The notes below the pieces were generated by a model. It was not told the origin of the DNA, made no database searches, and saw only the letters and a program-made list of their open reading frames with translations. From JBOHER01 sp050701115 (GTDB taxonomy: Bacteria > Actinomycetota > Actinomycetes > Mycobacteriales > Pseudonocardiaceae), in the NCBI GenBank assembly GCA_050701115.1, contig JBOHER010000006.1, positions 1-27,785 of the forward strand: a DNA stretch of 27,785 nt, given 5' to 3'. This document shows positions 14,310-23,561 of this stretch, piece after piece. The translations under genes were made by a program, and so were the position numbers. Numbering within the stretch: position 1 is the stretch's first letter; each line of letters opens with the position of its first letter.

Positions 14310-15611
14310 TCACACCCTGGCCAATCGGGTGATCAAGACCGAGGAGGGCACCGTGTGCGCGCCGACATCCCGCACCGCACTGACGATCTCCCGGTCCGAG
14401 GTGACCACCACCATCGGCCTGCCAGCGGGTTCCGCCGTGGCCAGGTCCCGGATGACGTCGTCGGCGAGCACCCCCGGATCGCTGAACAACACCCGCACCC
14501 CCCGCACACTGGTCACCGGGACCGACACGACGCCCGCGCCGTCGTAAACCACGGTCACCTCGGCGGAGGTTCGCGCGGCGAGCGCGGCGAGCTGGCGTCC
14601 GAGCCTGTCCCGCTGGTCGGACAGCGCCAGTTCGGGGTAGCCGGTCTTGGTGACGTTGTAGCCGTCGACGATCACGTGCAGGTTGGGCAGCGCGAGCAAC
14701 CGGTCCAGCGTCGCGGGATCGGTCGGCTGCACCGTGGCCGGTTCTGCCCGGGATGTCCGGCCCACGGTGTCCGCAGGACGCGGGCCGCCGCGGGTATCGC
14801 CGCGGGCCAGTCCCAACTCGATGCGCAGGCCGTCGGCGGCGCCGGAAATCGTGTCCAGCAGCAGCGCGAGGCGAACCTCATCGGCCTCGCGTGCCTCCCG
14901 CGCGGCACGCCGGGCGCCCTCCGCTTCCCTGGTCGCGCGGTCGGCTCGCGCACGTTCCGACTCGGAGCGGTTGCGCTCCTGGGCGAGTCGCGCGGTCAAG
15001 GTGGCCACCTCGTCGGCGCCTGCCGAATCCGCCCCGATCAGCTCATCGCGGGCGATCCGCTCGGCGTCGCGAGCCTTGCGCAGCTCGACACCCTGTTCGC
15101 GCAGCCTGCTCCGGAGCCGGTCCAGGTCGGCAGCACGCTCCGCACGGGCGGCACGCTGGGCATCCTGAGCGTCTCGCAGCTCAGTGCGAAGCTGCTCGAG
15201 TTCCACCTCAAGCCGTTCGATCCGGGCCAGCGCGGCATCACGCTCGGCACGCAAGCCCGCATCCGCCACCTGGTCCGCGACGGCCCGGACGATCTCCACC
15301 GCGTTGTCACACTCGGTCAGCACCGCGGCGGCAGCGGCGGAGATCGTCTCGGTATTGGTGGTGTGCAGGGCATCGGGACGGTGTTCGCGCAACCACTCCA
15401 CCACGGCGACCCGGAACGTACTGCTCTCCCGCAACGAGGCCAGCAGGACGGCGGCAGCCACCCTGGCACGTTTGGCCGGGGCGAATCGAGCGATGGGACG
15501 CAACGGCTGCGGGATGTCCAGTTTGGGCAGATCGGAGAGCGCGTTGGCCGCATAGTCGACCAACCGCCCGCGCACCGGTTCCGGCAGCGCATCCCAATCC
15601 ACCCCGGACAT
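14310..15611 (-). CDS. Coiled-coil NYN (YacP-like) domain protein, putative ribonuclease
   Basis: A 433-residue protein in three parts: a helical N-terminal domain (about 1-115), a long charged coiled coil (about 120-245), and a C-terminal NYN/PIN-like nuclease domain (about 308-433). Conserved acidic positions are D316 in IVDGYNVTKTGYP, D357 in VVYDGAG, D384/D385 in VLADDVIRDL and D406 in VVTSDREIV. The family relative YacP/Rae1 of Bacillus is a ribosome-associated endoribonuclease, so RNA cleavage is a reasonable expectation; the extra N-terminal parts suggest a partner or oligomer. The ATG has TACTCT (15623-15618) six bases upstream and no Shine-Dalgarno, consistent with leaderless mRNA. 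It is divergent from the DEDDh/GIY-YIG gene. Confidence 0.85.
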   Translation of the reverse strand: MSGVDWDALPEPVRGRLVDYAANALSDLPKLDIPQPLRPIARFAPAKRARVAAAVLLASLRESSTFRVAVVEWLREHRPDALHTTNTETISAAAAAVLTECDNAVEIVRAVADQVADAGLRAERDAALARIERLEVELEQLRTELRDAQDAQRAARAERAADLDRLRSRLREQGVELRKARDAERIARDELIGADSAGADEVATLTARLAQERNRSESERARADRATREAEGARRAAREAREADEVRLALLLDTISGAADGLRIELGLARGDTRGGPRPADTVGRTSRAEPATVQPTDPATLDRLLALPNLHVIVDGYNVTKTGYPELALSDQRDRLGRQLAALAARTSAEVTVVYDGAGVVSVPVTSVRGVRVLFSDPGVLADDVIRDLATAEPAGRPMVVVTSDREIVSAVRDVGAHTVPSSVLITRLARV

Positions 15612-15707
15612 TCACCCAGAGTAGTCCCGCCGAGTGTGCACTCCGCGTAAACGATCTCGCTCCCCTGGGAGCACAAACTGTCGGGGCGCCGAACTATGTT
15701 CCACTTC
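15612..15707. promoter_or_regulatory. Divergent promoter region between the NYN and DEDDh/GIY-YIG genes
   Basis: Two back-to-back -10 boxes: minus-strand TACTCT (15623-15618) for the NYN gene and plus-strand TATGTT (15695-15700) for the nuclease gene. Each sits 6-7 bases from its start codon. No strong -35 was found for either. Confidence 0.5.
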
Positions 15708-17417
15708 GTGACGGCGCAGCTGACCTTCGATGAGCTCGGCACCCCCCTACGGGATACTACGTTCGTCGTCTTCGACCTGGAGACCACCGGAGGACGCGCC
15801 GGGGCGGACGCGATCACCGAGATCGGCGCGGTGAAGGTCCGCGGGGGTCAAGTGCTCGGTGAGTTCGGCACCCTGGTCGATCCCGGCCGCGCCATCCCAC
15901 CCCAGATCGTGTCGCTGACCGGGATCACCCAGGCCATGGTGTCCGCCGCACCGAGGCTCGACGAAGCGCTGCCCGCCTTCCTCGAATTCGCGCGCGGCTC
16001 GGTTCTGGTGGCACATAACGCGCCGTTCGACGTCGGATTCATTCGTGCGGCCTGCTCCGCGCACGGCTATCCGTGGCCGAAACCCGCGGTGGTGTGCACG
16101 GTCCGATTGGCTCGCCGGGTGCTGTCCCGGGAGGACGCCCCCAGCTGCAAGCTCTCCGCGCTGGCCGCGCTGTTCGGCGCGAGCACCATTCCGAACCACC
16201 GGGCGCTCGAGGATGCTCGCGCCACCGTCGACGTGCTGCATGCTCTGCTGGAGCGAGTGGGCTCGGTGGGGGTGCACTCGCTGGAGGAACTGCTCGACTA
16301 CCTACCCGAGGTGACCCCCGCGCAACGCCGCAAACGAGGCATGGCCGCGCACCTTCCCCAGTCCCCTGGTGTCTACCTTTTTCGTGGCCCGAACGACGAG
16401 GTGCTCTACGTCGGCACCGCGGTCGATCTGCGGCGACGTGTTCGCCAATACTTCACCGGTTCGGAGAGCAGGGGCCGGATCCGGGAGATGGTGGCGCTCG
16501 CCGAGCGAGTCGACGCCGTCGAGTGCGCACACTCGCTCGAGGCGCAGGTCCGCGAGTTGCGGTTGCTCTCCGCGCACCGGCCGATGTACAACCGGCGATC
16601 GAAGAACCCGCGCAAATCATGGTGGATCGCGCTCACCGACGAAGCGTTTCCCAGGCTGTCCGTCATCCGCGTGCCCAAGGACGGATCACTTGGACCCTTT
16701 CCCTCACGCGGTGCCGCGCAGGACGCCGTCAGCTCGTTGACCTCGGCTTCCGGCTTGCGCTCCTGCTCCGACCGCATCCCGGCACGGGAACCGAAGGGCG
16801 CCCCGTGCGCGCTCGCCGAACTGGGCCGCTGCGGGGCTCCGTGCGCGGGAATGCAGAGCGTCGAGGACTACACACCCGCGGCGCACGCGGTCGGCGAACT
16901 GCTCGCCGGACGGGGTGGCGCTCCGTTGCACCGGGCAGCCGCGCAACTGGACGTTCTCGCTGCCGCCGAGCGGTTCGAGCACGCGGCACGGCGCAGGGAC
17001 GAGCTCGCCGAGTTGGTGCGTTCCGTCGATCGGGCACACCGCCTCGCCGCACTCGCCCGCATCGCCGAGTTGGTCGCCGCCGCGCCCGATGGATCAGGTG
17101 GCTGGGAGTTCGCGGTGATCCGGCATGGGCGGCTCGCCTCAGCGGGCATCGCTGTCCGGGGCGTACCGCCGCTTCCGGTGGTCGACGCGCTGGTCGCCTC
17201 GGCCGAGACCGTGCGGCCCGGCGCCGGACCGCTGTACGGCGGCAGCCCGGAGGAGGTCGGGGTGCTGCTGCGCTGGCTGGGCCGGCCCGGCGTCAGGCTG
17301 GTGCGGGCTACCGAGCCGTGGGCGGAGCCCGCACGCGCGGCGGGGAGCTGGCGAGGCTGGCTGGACCGCGCCTCGATGGCGACCAGTCTCGAGGGCTATC
17401 CGCCCTCAGCCTGGTGA
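15708..17417 (+). CDS. DEDDh 3'-5' exonuclease fused to a UvrC N-terminal half (GIY-YIG, Cys cluster, UVR)
   Basis: A 569-residue fusion of the Rv2191 type. Residues about 17-185 are a DnaQ-like DEDDh exonuclease: D23 and E25 (FDLETTGG), D108 (HNAPFD), H164 and D169 (NHRALEDA). Residues about 212-300 are a GIY-YIG endonuclease domain (GVYLFRGPNDEVLYVG, then LRRRVRQYF). Next come C353, C367, C375 and C379, spaced like the proposed Fe-S cysteines of UvrC, and a UVR-like helix (AAERFEHAARRRDELAEL). UvrC's C-terminal RNase H-like and HhH domains are missing. A role in DNA repair or structure processing is inferred. An ATG at 15696 overlaps the -10 TATGTT; the GTG at 15708, seven bases past it, is preferred. 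Confidence 0.88.
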   Translation: MTAQLTFDELGTPLRDTTFVVFDLETTGGRAGADAITEIGAVKVRGGQVLGEFGTLVDPGRAIPPQIVSLTGITQAMVSAAPRLDEALPAFLEFARGSVLVAHNAPFDVGFIRAACSAHGYPWPKPAVVCTVRLARRVLSREDAPSCKLSALAALFGASTIPNHRALEDARATVDVLHALLERVGSVGVHSLEELLDYLPEVTPAQRRKRGMAAHLPQSPGVYLFRGPNDEVLYVGTAVDLRRRVRQYFTGSESRGRIREMVALAERVDAVECAHSLEAQVRELRLLSAHRPMYNRRSKNPRKSWWIALTDEAFPRLSVIRVPKDGSLGPFPSRGAAQDAVSSLTSASGLRSCSDRIPAREPKGAPCALAELGRCGAPCAGMQSVEDYTPAAHAVGELLAGRGGAPLHRAAAQLDVLAAAERFEHAARRRDELAELVRSVDRAHRLAALARIAELVAAAPDGSGGWEFAVIRHGRLASAGIAVRGVPPLPVVDALVASAETVRPGAGPLYGGSPEEVGVLLRWLGRPGVRLVRATEPWAEPARAAGSWRGWLDRASMATSLEGYPPSAW

Positions 17418-17432
17418 TCGTGGCACCCCAGA

Positions 17433-17447
17433 ACGTCCGACGGACGT
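17433..17447. terminator. Possible bidirectional terminator between convergent genes
   Basis: ACGTCC (17433-17438), GAC, GGACGT (17442-17447) form a perfect hairpin in the 36-bp gap between the nuclease gene and qcrB. There is no U-tract on either strand. Confidence 0.4.
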
Positions 17448-17453
17448 CGGTGA

Positions 17454-19100
17454 CTAGTCGCCGCGCTCCGCGGCGCCGGGACGGGTGGCGACCTCGCTGC
17501 CGTGCCCGTTTCGCGCCGCGCGCGCCTGCTGCAGCGCCACGGTCTCCTCGACCGGGTCGGGGCTGAGCCAACCACCCGACACCGGCTTTCCGGCCGATCC
17601 CAGCTGATTCATCCGCTTGGGCACCGGGGCGCCCTGGTACTCCAGCGGCACCGGGTGGCCGTGCTCGTCCACCGGGCCGAGCGGCTGGTGGATCTCGATG
17701 AACTCACCGTGCGGCAGCCGCTTGATGATGCCGGTCTCCACACCGTGCTCGAGCACCTCACGGTCGGCCCGCTGCAGACCGAGGCAGATGCGGTAGGTGA
17801 GGTAGTAAGCCAGCGGCGGCAGCACCAGGATGCCTATCCGGCCCATCCACGTCGTCGCGTTCAGCGAGATGTTGAACTTGTCGGCGATCACGTCGTTGCC
17901 CGCCGCCAGCAGCTGGATGGTCAGGAACGTGATGGCCATCACGCCGAGGCCGGTGCGCACCGGAACGTCCCGCGGACGCTGCAGCAGGTTGTGGTGCGCG
18001 TAGTCCTTGGTCAGCCGCTTCTCGATCCATGGGTACAACGCGGCGGCGGTGCACACCAGCGGCAGACCGGCCATGAACGGGAAGAACACCGCGGCGATGG
18101 TGTAGTCGCCCAGGTAGAGCTCCCACGCGGGCCACAGTCGGATCAGGCCGTCGGTCCAGGCCATGTACCAGTCGGGCACGGTGGCCGCCGAGACCTGCGA
18201 GGCGTTGTACGGACCCAGGTTCCAGATCGGGTTGATCTGGAAGACCCCGCCCATGACGGCAGTGAAACCGACCACGATCGCGAAGAAACCGCCACCCTTG
18301 AGCGCGAACACCGGCATGATCCGCACGCCGACCACGTTGGTCTCCGTGCGGCGCACCCCGGGGAACTGGGTGTGCTTCTGATACCACACCAGGCCCAGGT
18401 GCACCGCGATCAGCGCCAGGATGATCCCGGGAATGATCAGGATGTGCACCGTGTAGAGCCTCGGGATGATCTCGGTGCCGGGGAACTCGCCACCGAAGGC
18501 CAGCCAGTGCGTCCAGGTACCGATCACCGGTATGGACAGGATCAGCCCGGACATGATGCGCAGACCCGAGCCGGAGAGCAGGTCGTCAGGCAGCGAGTAT
18601 CCGGTGAAGCCCTCCATCGCGCCCAGCGAGAACAGCAGGATGCCGATGACCCAGTTGGCCTCGCGCGGACGCCGGAACGCACCGGTGAAGAAGATGCGGA
18701 ACATGTGCGCCACGATCGCGGCCATGAACAGCAGCGCCGCCCAGTGGTGGATCTGCCGGACGAACAGACCGCCGCGCACCTCGAAGGAGATCTCCAGCGT
18801 CGATTCGAAGGCCCGGGACATCTCCAGGCCGCGCATGTTGGTGAACACGCCGTTATAGGTGACCTCCTCCATCGAGGGGTCGAAGAACAGCGCCAGGTAG
18901 GTGCCCGACAGCAGCAGCACGATGAAGCTGTACAGCGCGATCTCACCGAGCAGGAACGACCAGTGCGTCGGGAACACCTTGTTCATCTGCTTACGCAGGC
19001 CGTGGGACATGTGGTAGCGGTCATCCGCCCACTTGGCTGCCCCACCCGCCGCCTTCTCCAGCGGGTTGGTTCCCTTGGTGGGAGTGGTGAGTTCGCTCAT
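17454..19100 (-). CDS. qcrB: Cytochrome bc1 complex cytochrome b subunit
   Basis: QcrB is the membrane core of the menaquinol:cytochrome c reductase in the bcc-aa3 supercomplex, binding two b hemes and both quinol sites. The 548-residue protein has heme ligand pairs H118/H132 (helix B, RQIHHW) and H219/H234 (helix D). The 15-residue spacing of the second pair is like b6f and Gram-positive cytochrome b. The Qo motif is PDWY (309-312). The following MAWTDGL region corresponds to where Q203/telacebec resistance maps in M. tuberculosis. A hydrophilic C-terminal extension of over 100 residues is typical of actinobacteria. The ATG overlaps the qcrA stop by four bases. Confidence 0.97.
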   Translation of the reverse strand: MSELTTPTKGTNPLEKAAGGAAKWADDRYHMSHGLRKQMNKVFPTHWSFLLGEIALYSFIVLLLSGTYLALFFDPSMEEVTYNGVFTNMRGLEMSRAFESTLEISFEVRGGLFVRQIHHWAALLFMAAIVAHMFRIFFTGAFRRPREANWVIGILLFSLGAMEGFTGYSLPDDLLSGSGLRIMSGLILSIPVIGTWTHWLAFGGEFPGTEIIPRLYTVHILIIPGIILALIAVHLGLVWYQKHTQFPGVRRTETNVVGVRIMPVFALKGGGFFAIVVGFTAVMGGVFQINPIWNLGPYNASQVSAATVPDWYMAWTDGLIRLWPAWELYLGDYTIAAVFFPFMAGLPLVCTAAALYPWIEKRLTKDYAHHNLLQRPRDVPVRTGLGVMAITFLTIQLLAAGNDVIADKFNISLNATTWMGRIGILVLPPLAYYLTYRICLGLQRADREVLEHGVETGIIKRLPHGEFIEIHQPLGPVDEHGHPVPLEYQGAPVPKRMNQLGSAGKPVSGGWLSPDPVEETVALQQARAARNGHGSEVATRPGAAERGD

Positions 19101-20242
19101 GACTTACGCTCCCAGTACGCCGGTCCCACTGGCTCGGGGAAGTCGCCGGTGGCAATGAAGTACCCGGTCTCAGGATCCACCGTGATGGGCAGTTGCGCCA
19201 GTGCCCTGGTGGCCGGCCCGAAAATCGGCTTCGCGTAGTGCAACGCGTCGAACTGCGACTGGTGGCACGGGCAGAGGATCCGGTTGGTCCGCTGTTCGAA
19301 CAGCGAGGTCGGGCAACCCAGGTGGCTGCAGATCTTCGTGTAGGCGTAGTAGTCGCCGTAGTTGAAGTCTTCCTGGCCCCTACGCTTGATCACCTTCGCC
19401 GCGTCGGTAGGACGCAACCTGATCAGCATGACCGGATTGTCAGCGCGTTTGAGTGCCAGGACCAGCGCGTGATCGTCGCCGCGCTCGCTCTCCCGGAACG
19501 GGAAGACCGTCTCCAGCGCGCCTGCGGCGAGGTCTTCCGGCCGGACAAGGGACACCTCGTGGAAGTTACCGGTGTGCCTGCGCAGGAAGACCTTCTCGCC
19601 GGGCTCCTGGTGCTGCCAGCCGGTGTGCAGCAGCGAGTCCGGGCTGTCCGGGTCGGCCCACGGGTCGCGGATGAACCCGCCGAGCGCGAAGATGCCGAAT
19701 CCGAGGCCGAAGGCGCCTGCGCCGAAACCCGCGGAGCGCTTGATCAACGAGCGTCGGGCGATGGTGCTGCGCGAACCGGCATCGGCCAGGTGTGCGAGAG
19801 CCGTCTTCTTGTCGAACTCGGTTGAACCGCCGTCGTGCCGCTGCTGCACCGCGACCTCGTGCGGGATGAACTTCTTGGTGTAGAGGATCGCGCCCGCGCC
19901 TATACCGAGGATGGTCAAACCGAGCGTGATACCCAGCAACGGGGTGTACAGGCTGTAGATGAGGTAGTTCGTCTCGTTGCCCGCGGCGGGCGTCTCGTAC
20001 TGCCAAGGCCACCAGATGAACACGGCGGCGAACGCGAGCGCCGAGAACCCGGCGATGGTGAACCACGCCGCGATAAGGCGCTCGGCGCGCTTCTCGCCGC
20101 GGGTGCCTTTGACCGGCCAGGGGTCGGGATACTCGACGAGCTCGACCCCGTCCTGCGTGGCGCCCAGCTCGACCAGCTCGTCGCGATCCAGCTGCGCGAG
20201 CTCGGCCTCGGTGGGCACCCGGGGTTCCTTCTGCTCACTCAC
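19097..20242 (-). CDS. qcrA: Cytochrome bc1 complex Rieske iron-sulfur subunit
   Basis: QcrA carries the [2Fe-2S] centre that moves electrons from quinol to cytochrome c. The 381-residue protein has three hydrophobic segments (about 57-79, 97-121 and 170-190) and a C-terminal Rieske domain. The cluster ligands are C305 and H307 (CSHLGC) and C324 and H327 (CPCHQS); C310 and C326 give the usual disulfide. A twin-arginine stretch, ARRSLIKRS (162-170), precedes the third segment, matching the known dual Sec/Tat insertion of the Streptomyces Rieske protein. The GTG start overlaps the qcrC stop as GTGA. Confidence 0.97.
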   Translation of the reverse strand: MSEQKEPRVPTEAELAQLDRDELVELGATQDGVELVEYPDPWPVKGTRGEKRAERLIAAWFTIAGFSALAFAAVFIWWPWQYETPAAGNETNYLIYSLYTPLLGITLGLTILGIGAGAILYTKKFIPHEVAVQQRHDGGSTEFDKKTALAHLADAGSRSTIARRSLIKRSAGFGAGAFGLGFGIFALGGFIRDPWADPDSPDSLLHTGWQHQEPGEKVFLRRHTGNFHEVSLVRPEDLAAGALETVFPFRESERGDDHALVLALKRADNPVMLIRLRPTDAAKVIKRRGQEDFNYGDYYAYTKICSHLGCPTSLFEQRTNRILCPCHQSQFDALHYAKPIFGPATRALAQLPITVDPETGYFIATGDFPEPVGPAYWERKS

Positions 20243-21069
20243 GACTTAGCTCCGATCCACAAGCTCACGCCGACCAGCCCGGCGATCCCCACAATCCACG
20301 CGATCAATCCTTCCGGCATCGGGCCGTAGCCGCCCAGCGGGTTACCACCGGGGTTGTTGTTGCCGTCGGTCACCGACTTGACGTAGGCGACGATGTCCTT
20401 CTTCTCCTCCGGCGACAGCTGCCGGTCGGAGAACTTCGGCATGTTCTGCGGGCCGGTCAACATGGCCGTGTAGATCTCTTCTTCCTTCACCCCGTCCAGG
20501 GCCGGACCGAACTTGCCCGAGGACAGCGCTCCGCCGCGGCCGGTGAACTGATGGCAGGACGCACAGTTGAGCCTGAACAACTCGCCACCGCGAGCCGGGT
20601 TGTCACCGCGCAGCGCGAGGCCGGTTTCCCCGGGCCGCTCGAGACCGCCACCGTGCGCCTGGACGTAGGCGCCGAGGGCGTCGATCTCCTCAGGAGTCAG
20701 CTTCGCGGGCTTGCGGATCGACTGCGCCTCCTGGCGGACCATCGGCATGCGGCCGGTGGAGGTCTGGAAGTACACCGCCGCCTCACCGATGCCGATCAGG
20801 CTCGGGCCCCGGTCCTCGACACCTTCCAGGTTCGCACCGTGGCAGGAGATGCAGGTGTTGTTGTAGATCTGCGCGCCCTTGCGGAGCAGTGCGGGATCTT
20901 CCTGCGCCTGCGCGGTCTGCGGCTCTGGCGCGAACACGGCGTACAACGCGCCTGCTGCGATCAGCGCCATACCGAGCGCAAGCACGCCGGCAACGCGCCG
21001 CCGGAACTTGCTGTGTGTGCGCTGCTTGCGCACCTTGGTGGAAGTCGCTGAGCCGGAGCTAGTGGTCAT
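20239..21069 (-). CDS. qcrC: Cytochrome bc1 complex diheme cytochrome c subunit
   Basis: QcrC is the membrane-anchored diheme c1-type cytochrome that passes electrons directly to the aa3 oxidase in actinobacteria, which lack a soluble cytochrome c. The 276-residue protein has an N-terminal membrane anchor (about 26-47), two CxxCH heme sites, C73-C76-H77 (CISCH) and C169-C172-H173 (CASCH), and a C-terminal membrane helix (about 254-273). It starts 52 bases after the ctaE stop and overlaps qcrA. The Shine-Dalgarno sequence is weak. Confidence 0.97.
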   Translation of the reverse strand: MTTSSGSATSTKVRKQRTHSKFRRRVAGVLALGMALIAAGALYAVFAPEPQTAQAQEDPALLRKGAQIYNNTCISCHGANLEGVEDRGPSLIGIGEAAVYFQTSTGRMPMVRQEAQSIRKPAKLTPEEIDALGAYVQAHGGGLERPGETGLALRGDNPARGGELFRLNCASCHQFTGRGGALSSGKFGPALDGVKEEEIYTAMLTGPQNMPKFSDRQLSPEEKKDIVAYVKSVTDGNNNPGGNPLGGYGPMPEGLIAWIVGIAGLVGVSLWIGAKS

Positions 21070-21121
21070 TTCTGCGGCAACCTTGCTGTCAATTCGGGCT
21101 GTCAGGCTGTCTTGCTGGACG

Positions 21122-21742
21122 TCACGGCACGATGTAGATGATCGCGAACAGGCCGATCCAGACGATGTCGACGAAGTGCCAGTAGTAGGACACCACGATC
21201 GCCGAGGTGGCCTGGGCGGGCGTGAACTTGCTCATCTTGGTGCGGATGAGCAGGAACACGAACGCGATCAGGCCGCCGATCACGTGCAGGCCGTGGAAGC
21301 CGGTGGTCAGGTAGAAGACCGTGCCGTAGGCGCCGGACGGGATGGTCACACCCTCGCTGATCAGCTGGATGTACTCGTAACCCTGGCCGCCGACGAAGAT
21401 CGCGCCCATCACCAGGGTGAGCAGGTACCAGCGGCGCAGCCCGAACACATCGCCCTTCTCGGCGGCGAACACGCCGAGCTGACAGGTGAACGACGAGGCC
21501 ACCAGGATGATGGTGAACGGCAGCGCGTACGGGATGCTGAGGTGGATCGGCTCCCCGGTGGACTCCAGGACGGGCGGCCATACCCCAGTGTCGTTCTGAG
21601 CCTTGACCGTAAAGAACATCGCGAAGAGCCCAGCGAAGAACATCAGTTCGCTGGAGAGCCAGACGATCGTGCCGACGCTGACCATGTTGGGCCGGTTCAG
21701 CGAGTGCACGCGCTGGCTAATCGTAGGCGCTGCCGTAGTCAC
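21122..21742 (-). CDS. ctaE: Cytochrome c oxidase subunit III
   Basis: CtaE is a structural subunit of the aa3 oxidase. The 206-residue protein is the short actinobacterial form with about five membrane helices: VGTIVWLSSELMFFAGLFAMFF near the N-terminus, then YALPFTIILVASSFTCQLGVF, YLLTLVMGAIFVGGQGYEYIQL, the conserved TTGFHGLHVIGG region, and the terminal SYYWHFVDIVWIGLFAIIYIVP. A frame opening at 21817 adds 25 unlikely residues. The GTG at 21742 has a -10-like CATAAT (21754-21749) six bases upstream and no Shine-Dalgarno, so leaderless translation is likely. It heads the ctaE-qcrC-qcrA-qcrB operon. Confidence 0.95.
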   Translation of the reverse strand: MTTAAPTISQRVHSLNRPNMVSVGTIVWLSSELMFFAGLFAMFFTVKAQNDTGVWPPVLESTGEPIHLSIPYALPFTIILVASSFTCQLGVFAAEKGDVFGLRRWYLLTLVMGAIFVGGQGYEYIQLISEGVTIPSGAYGTVFYLTTGFHGLHVIGGLIAFVFLLIRTKMSKFTPAQATSAIVVSYYWHFVDIVWIGLFAIIYIVP

Positions 21743-22003
21743 GTAGGCATTATGTCTTCTCCTCGCGCGCCGCACGTCGTCGGGTCGGCCGTCCGGGGAG
21801 CACACGAGCGGGGTCACACCCGGCCGGCCAGCACCCTCGCTCGGCGATTCCCGGCGATCAGTATGCCCTTGAACAGGTCAAATGGGTCCTGACCCGCGTG
21901 CGGGCACGGCAACGTGCCGATCCCCTACCTCACGGCATCGTGGTGCCGATAACATCGGCGCATCAGCCACATTCGTCACCGAAAGGCCCGGAGGCCCGCC
22001 GAT
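21743..22003. promoter_or_regulatory. Structured divergent region between ctaE and the receiver-like gene
   Basis: 261 bp containing the ctaE -10 (21754-21749), a perfect GGCACG-GCAA-CGTGCC hairpin with a GNRA-type loop (21903-21918), other short inverted repeats on either side, and GATAAC near 21950 as a possible -10 for the plus-strand gene. A 32-codon minus frame (TTG 21912 to stop 21814) is noted but not called. Confidence 0.4.
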
Positions 22004-22414
22004 ATGAGCAGCGAACCGCGGAGAATCCTGGTGTTCAGCCACCGGCCGGAGGTCCGTGAGTCGATCATCACAGCGGTCGGGAGTCGCCCGGCCGCCGATA
22101 TCGGCCGCATCGACTACATCGAAACCGGCGGCATCGCCGATGTCCTGTCCGACGTCGACGCGGGAGCGGTCGACCTCGCGATCCTGGACGGCGAAGCACA
22201 GCCGACCGGTGGAATGGGTCTGTGCAGGCAACTGAAGAACGAGATCGCCGACTGTCCGCCCATCGTCGTCGTGGTCCGCCGCAAGGACGACCGCTGGCTG
22301 GCAACCTGGTCACAGGCGGACGCGGTGCTTGTGCACCCGCTCGATCCGCTCGCCGCGGCCGAGACGGTCGCGGAGGTCCTCCGTGCGCAGCGCCTTTCGG
22401 TAGCTGGTAGCTGA
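22004..22414 (+). CDS. Degenerate receiver-domain (CheY-like) protein upstream of trpD
   Basis: A 136-residue single domain with the alternating hydrophobic beta-strand/helix pattern of response-regulator receivers: ILVFSHRPEVRESI, VDLAILDGEAQPTGGMGLCRQL, PPIVVVVRRK and ADAVLVHPLDPLAAAETVAEVLR. The phospho-acceptor position is D62. The metal-binding acidic pair after strand 1 is replaced (FSHRP), and the usual lysine of the KP motif is histidine (H111-P112). Ordinary phospho-signalling is therefore unlikely; it may be a scaffold or ligand sensor. GGAGG lies nine bases before the ATG. It precedes trpD by 21 bases in one unit. Confidence 0.75.
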   Translation: MSSEPRRILVFSHRPEVRESIITAVGSRPAADIGRIDYIETGGIADVLSDVDAGAVDLAILDGEAQPTGGMGLCRQLKNEIADCPPIVVVVRRKDDRWLATWSQADAVLVHPLDPLAAAETVAEVLRAQRLSVAGS

Positions 22415-22435
22415 GAGATGGGGGAATCACCCGTC

Positions 22436-23476
<1,041 letters not shown>

Positions 23477-23493
23477 CCCGCACGGTGTCACAC

Positions 23494-23541
23494 ATGTCCC
23501 CAGCCACATTGGGGGCATCCAACGTCCCCACAGCCACATTG
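23494..23541. repeat. Hairpin and repeated CAGCCACATTG element between trpD and ctaF
   Basis: ATGTCCCCA (23494-23502) pairs with TGGGGGCAT (23510-23518), with one G-U, around GCCACAT. The segment GTCCCC-AGCCACATTG recurs at 23525-23541 with a two-base insertion, giving CAGCCACATTG at 23501-23511 and 23531-23541. It lies between convergent genes, so the hairpin may end both transcripts; there is no U-run. Confidence 0.6.
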
Positions 23542-23561
23542 ACCGGGAGCGTGCGGCGGGC

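Noticed and set aside
17502..19238. 578-codon plus-strand frame opposite qcrB
   Set aside because: Antisense shadow rich in His, Arg and Asp; qcrB on the other strand is unmistakable.
21878..22231. 117-codon minus-strand frame antisense to the receiver-like gene
   Set aside because: It is the shadow of the plus-strand gene and has no recognisable features or ribosome site.
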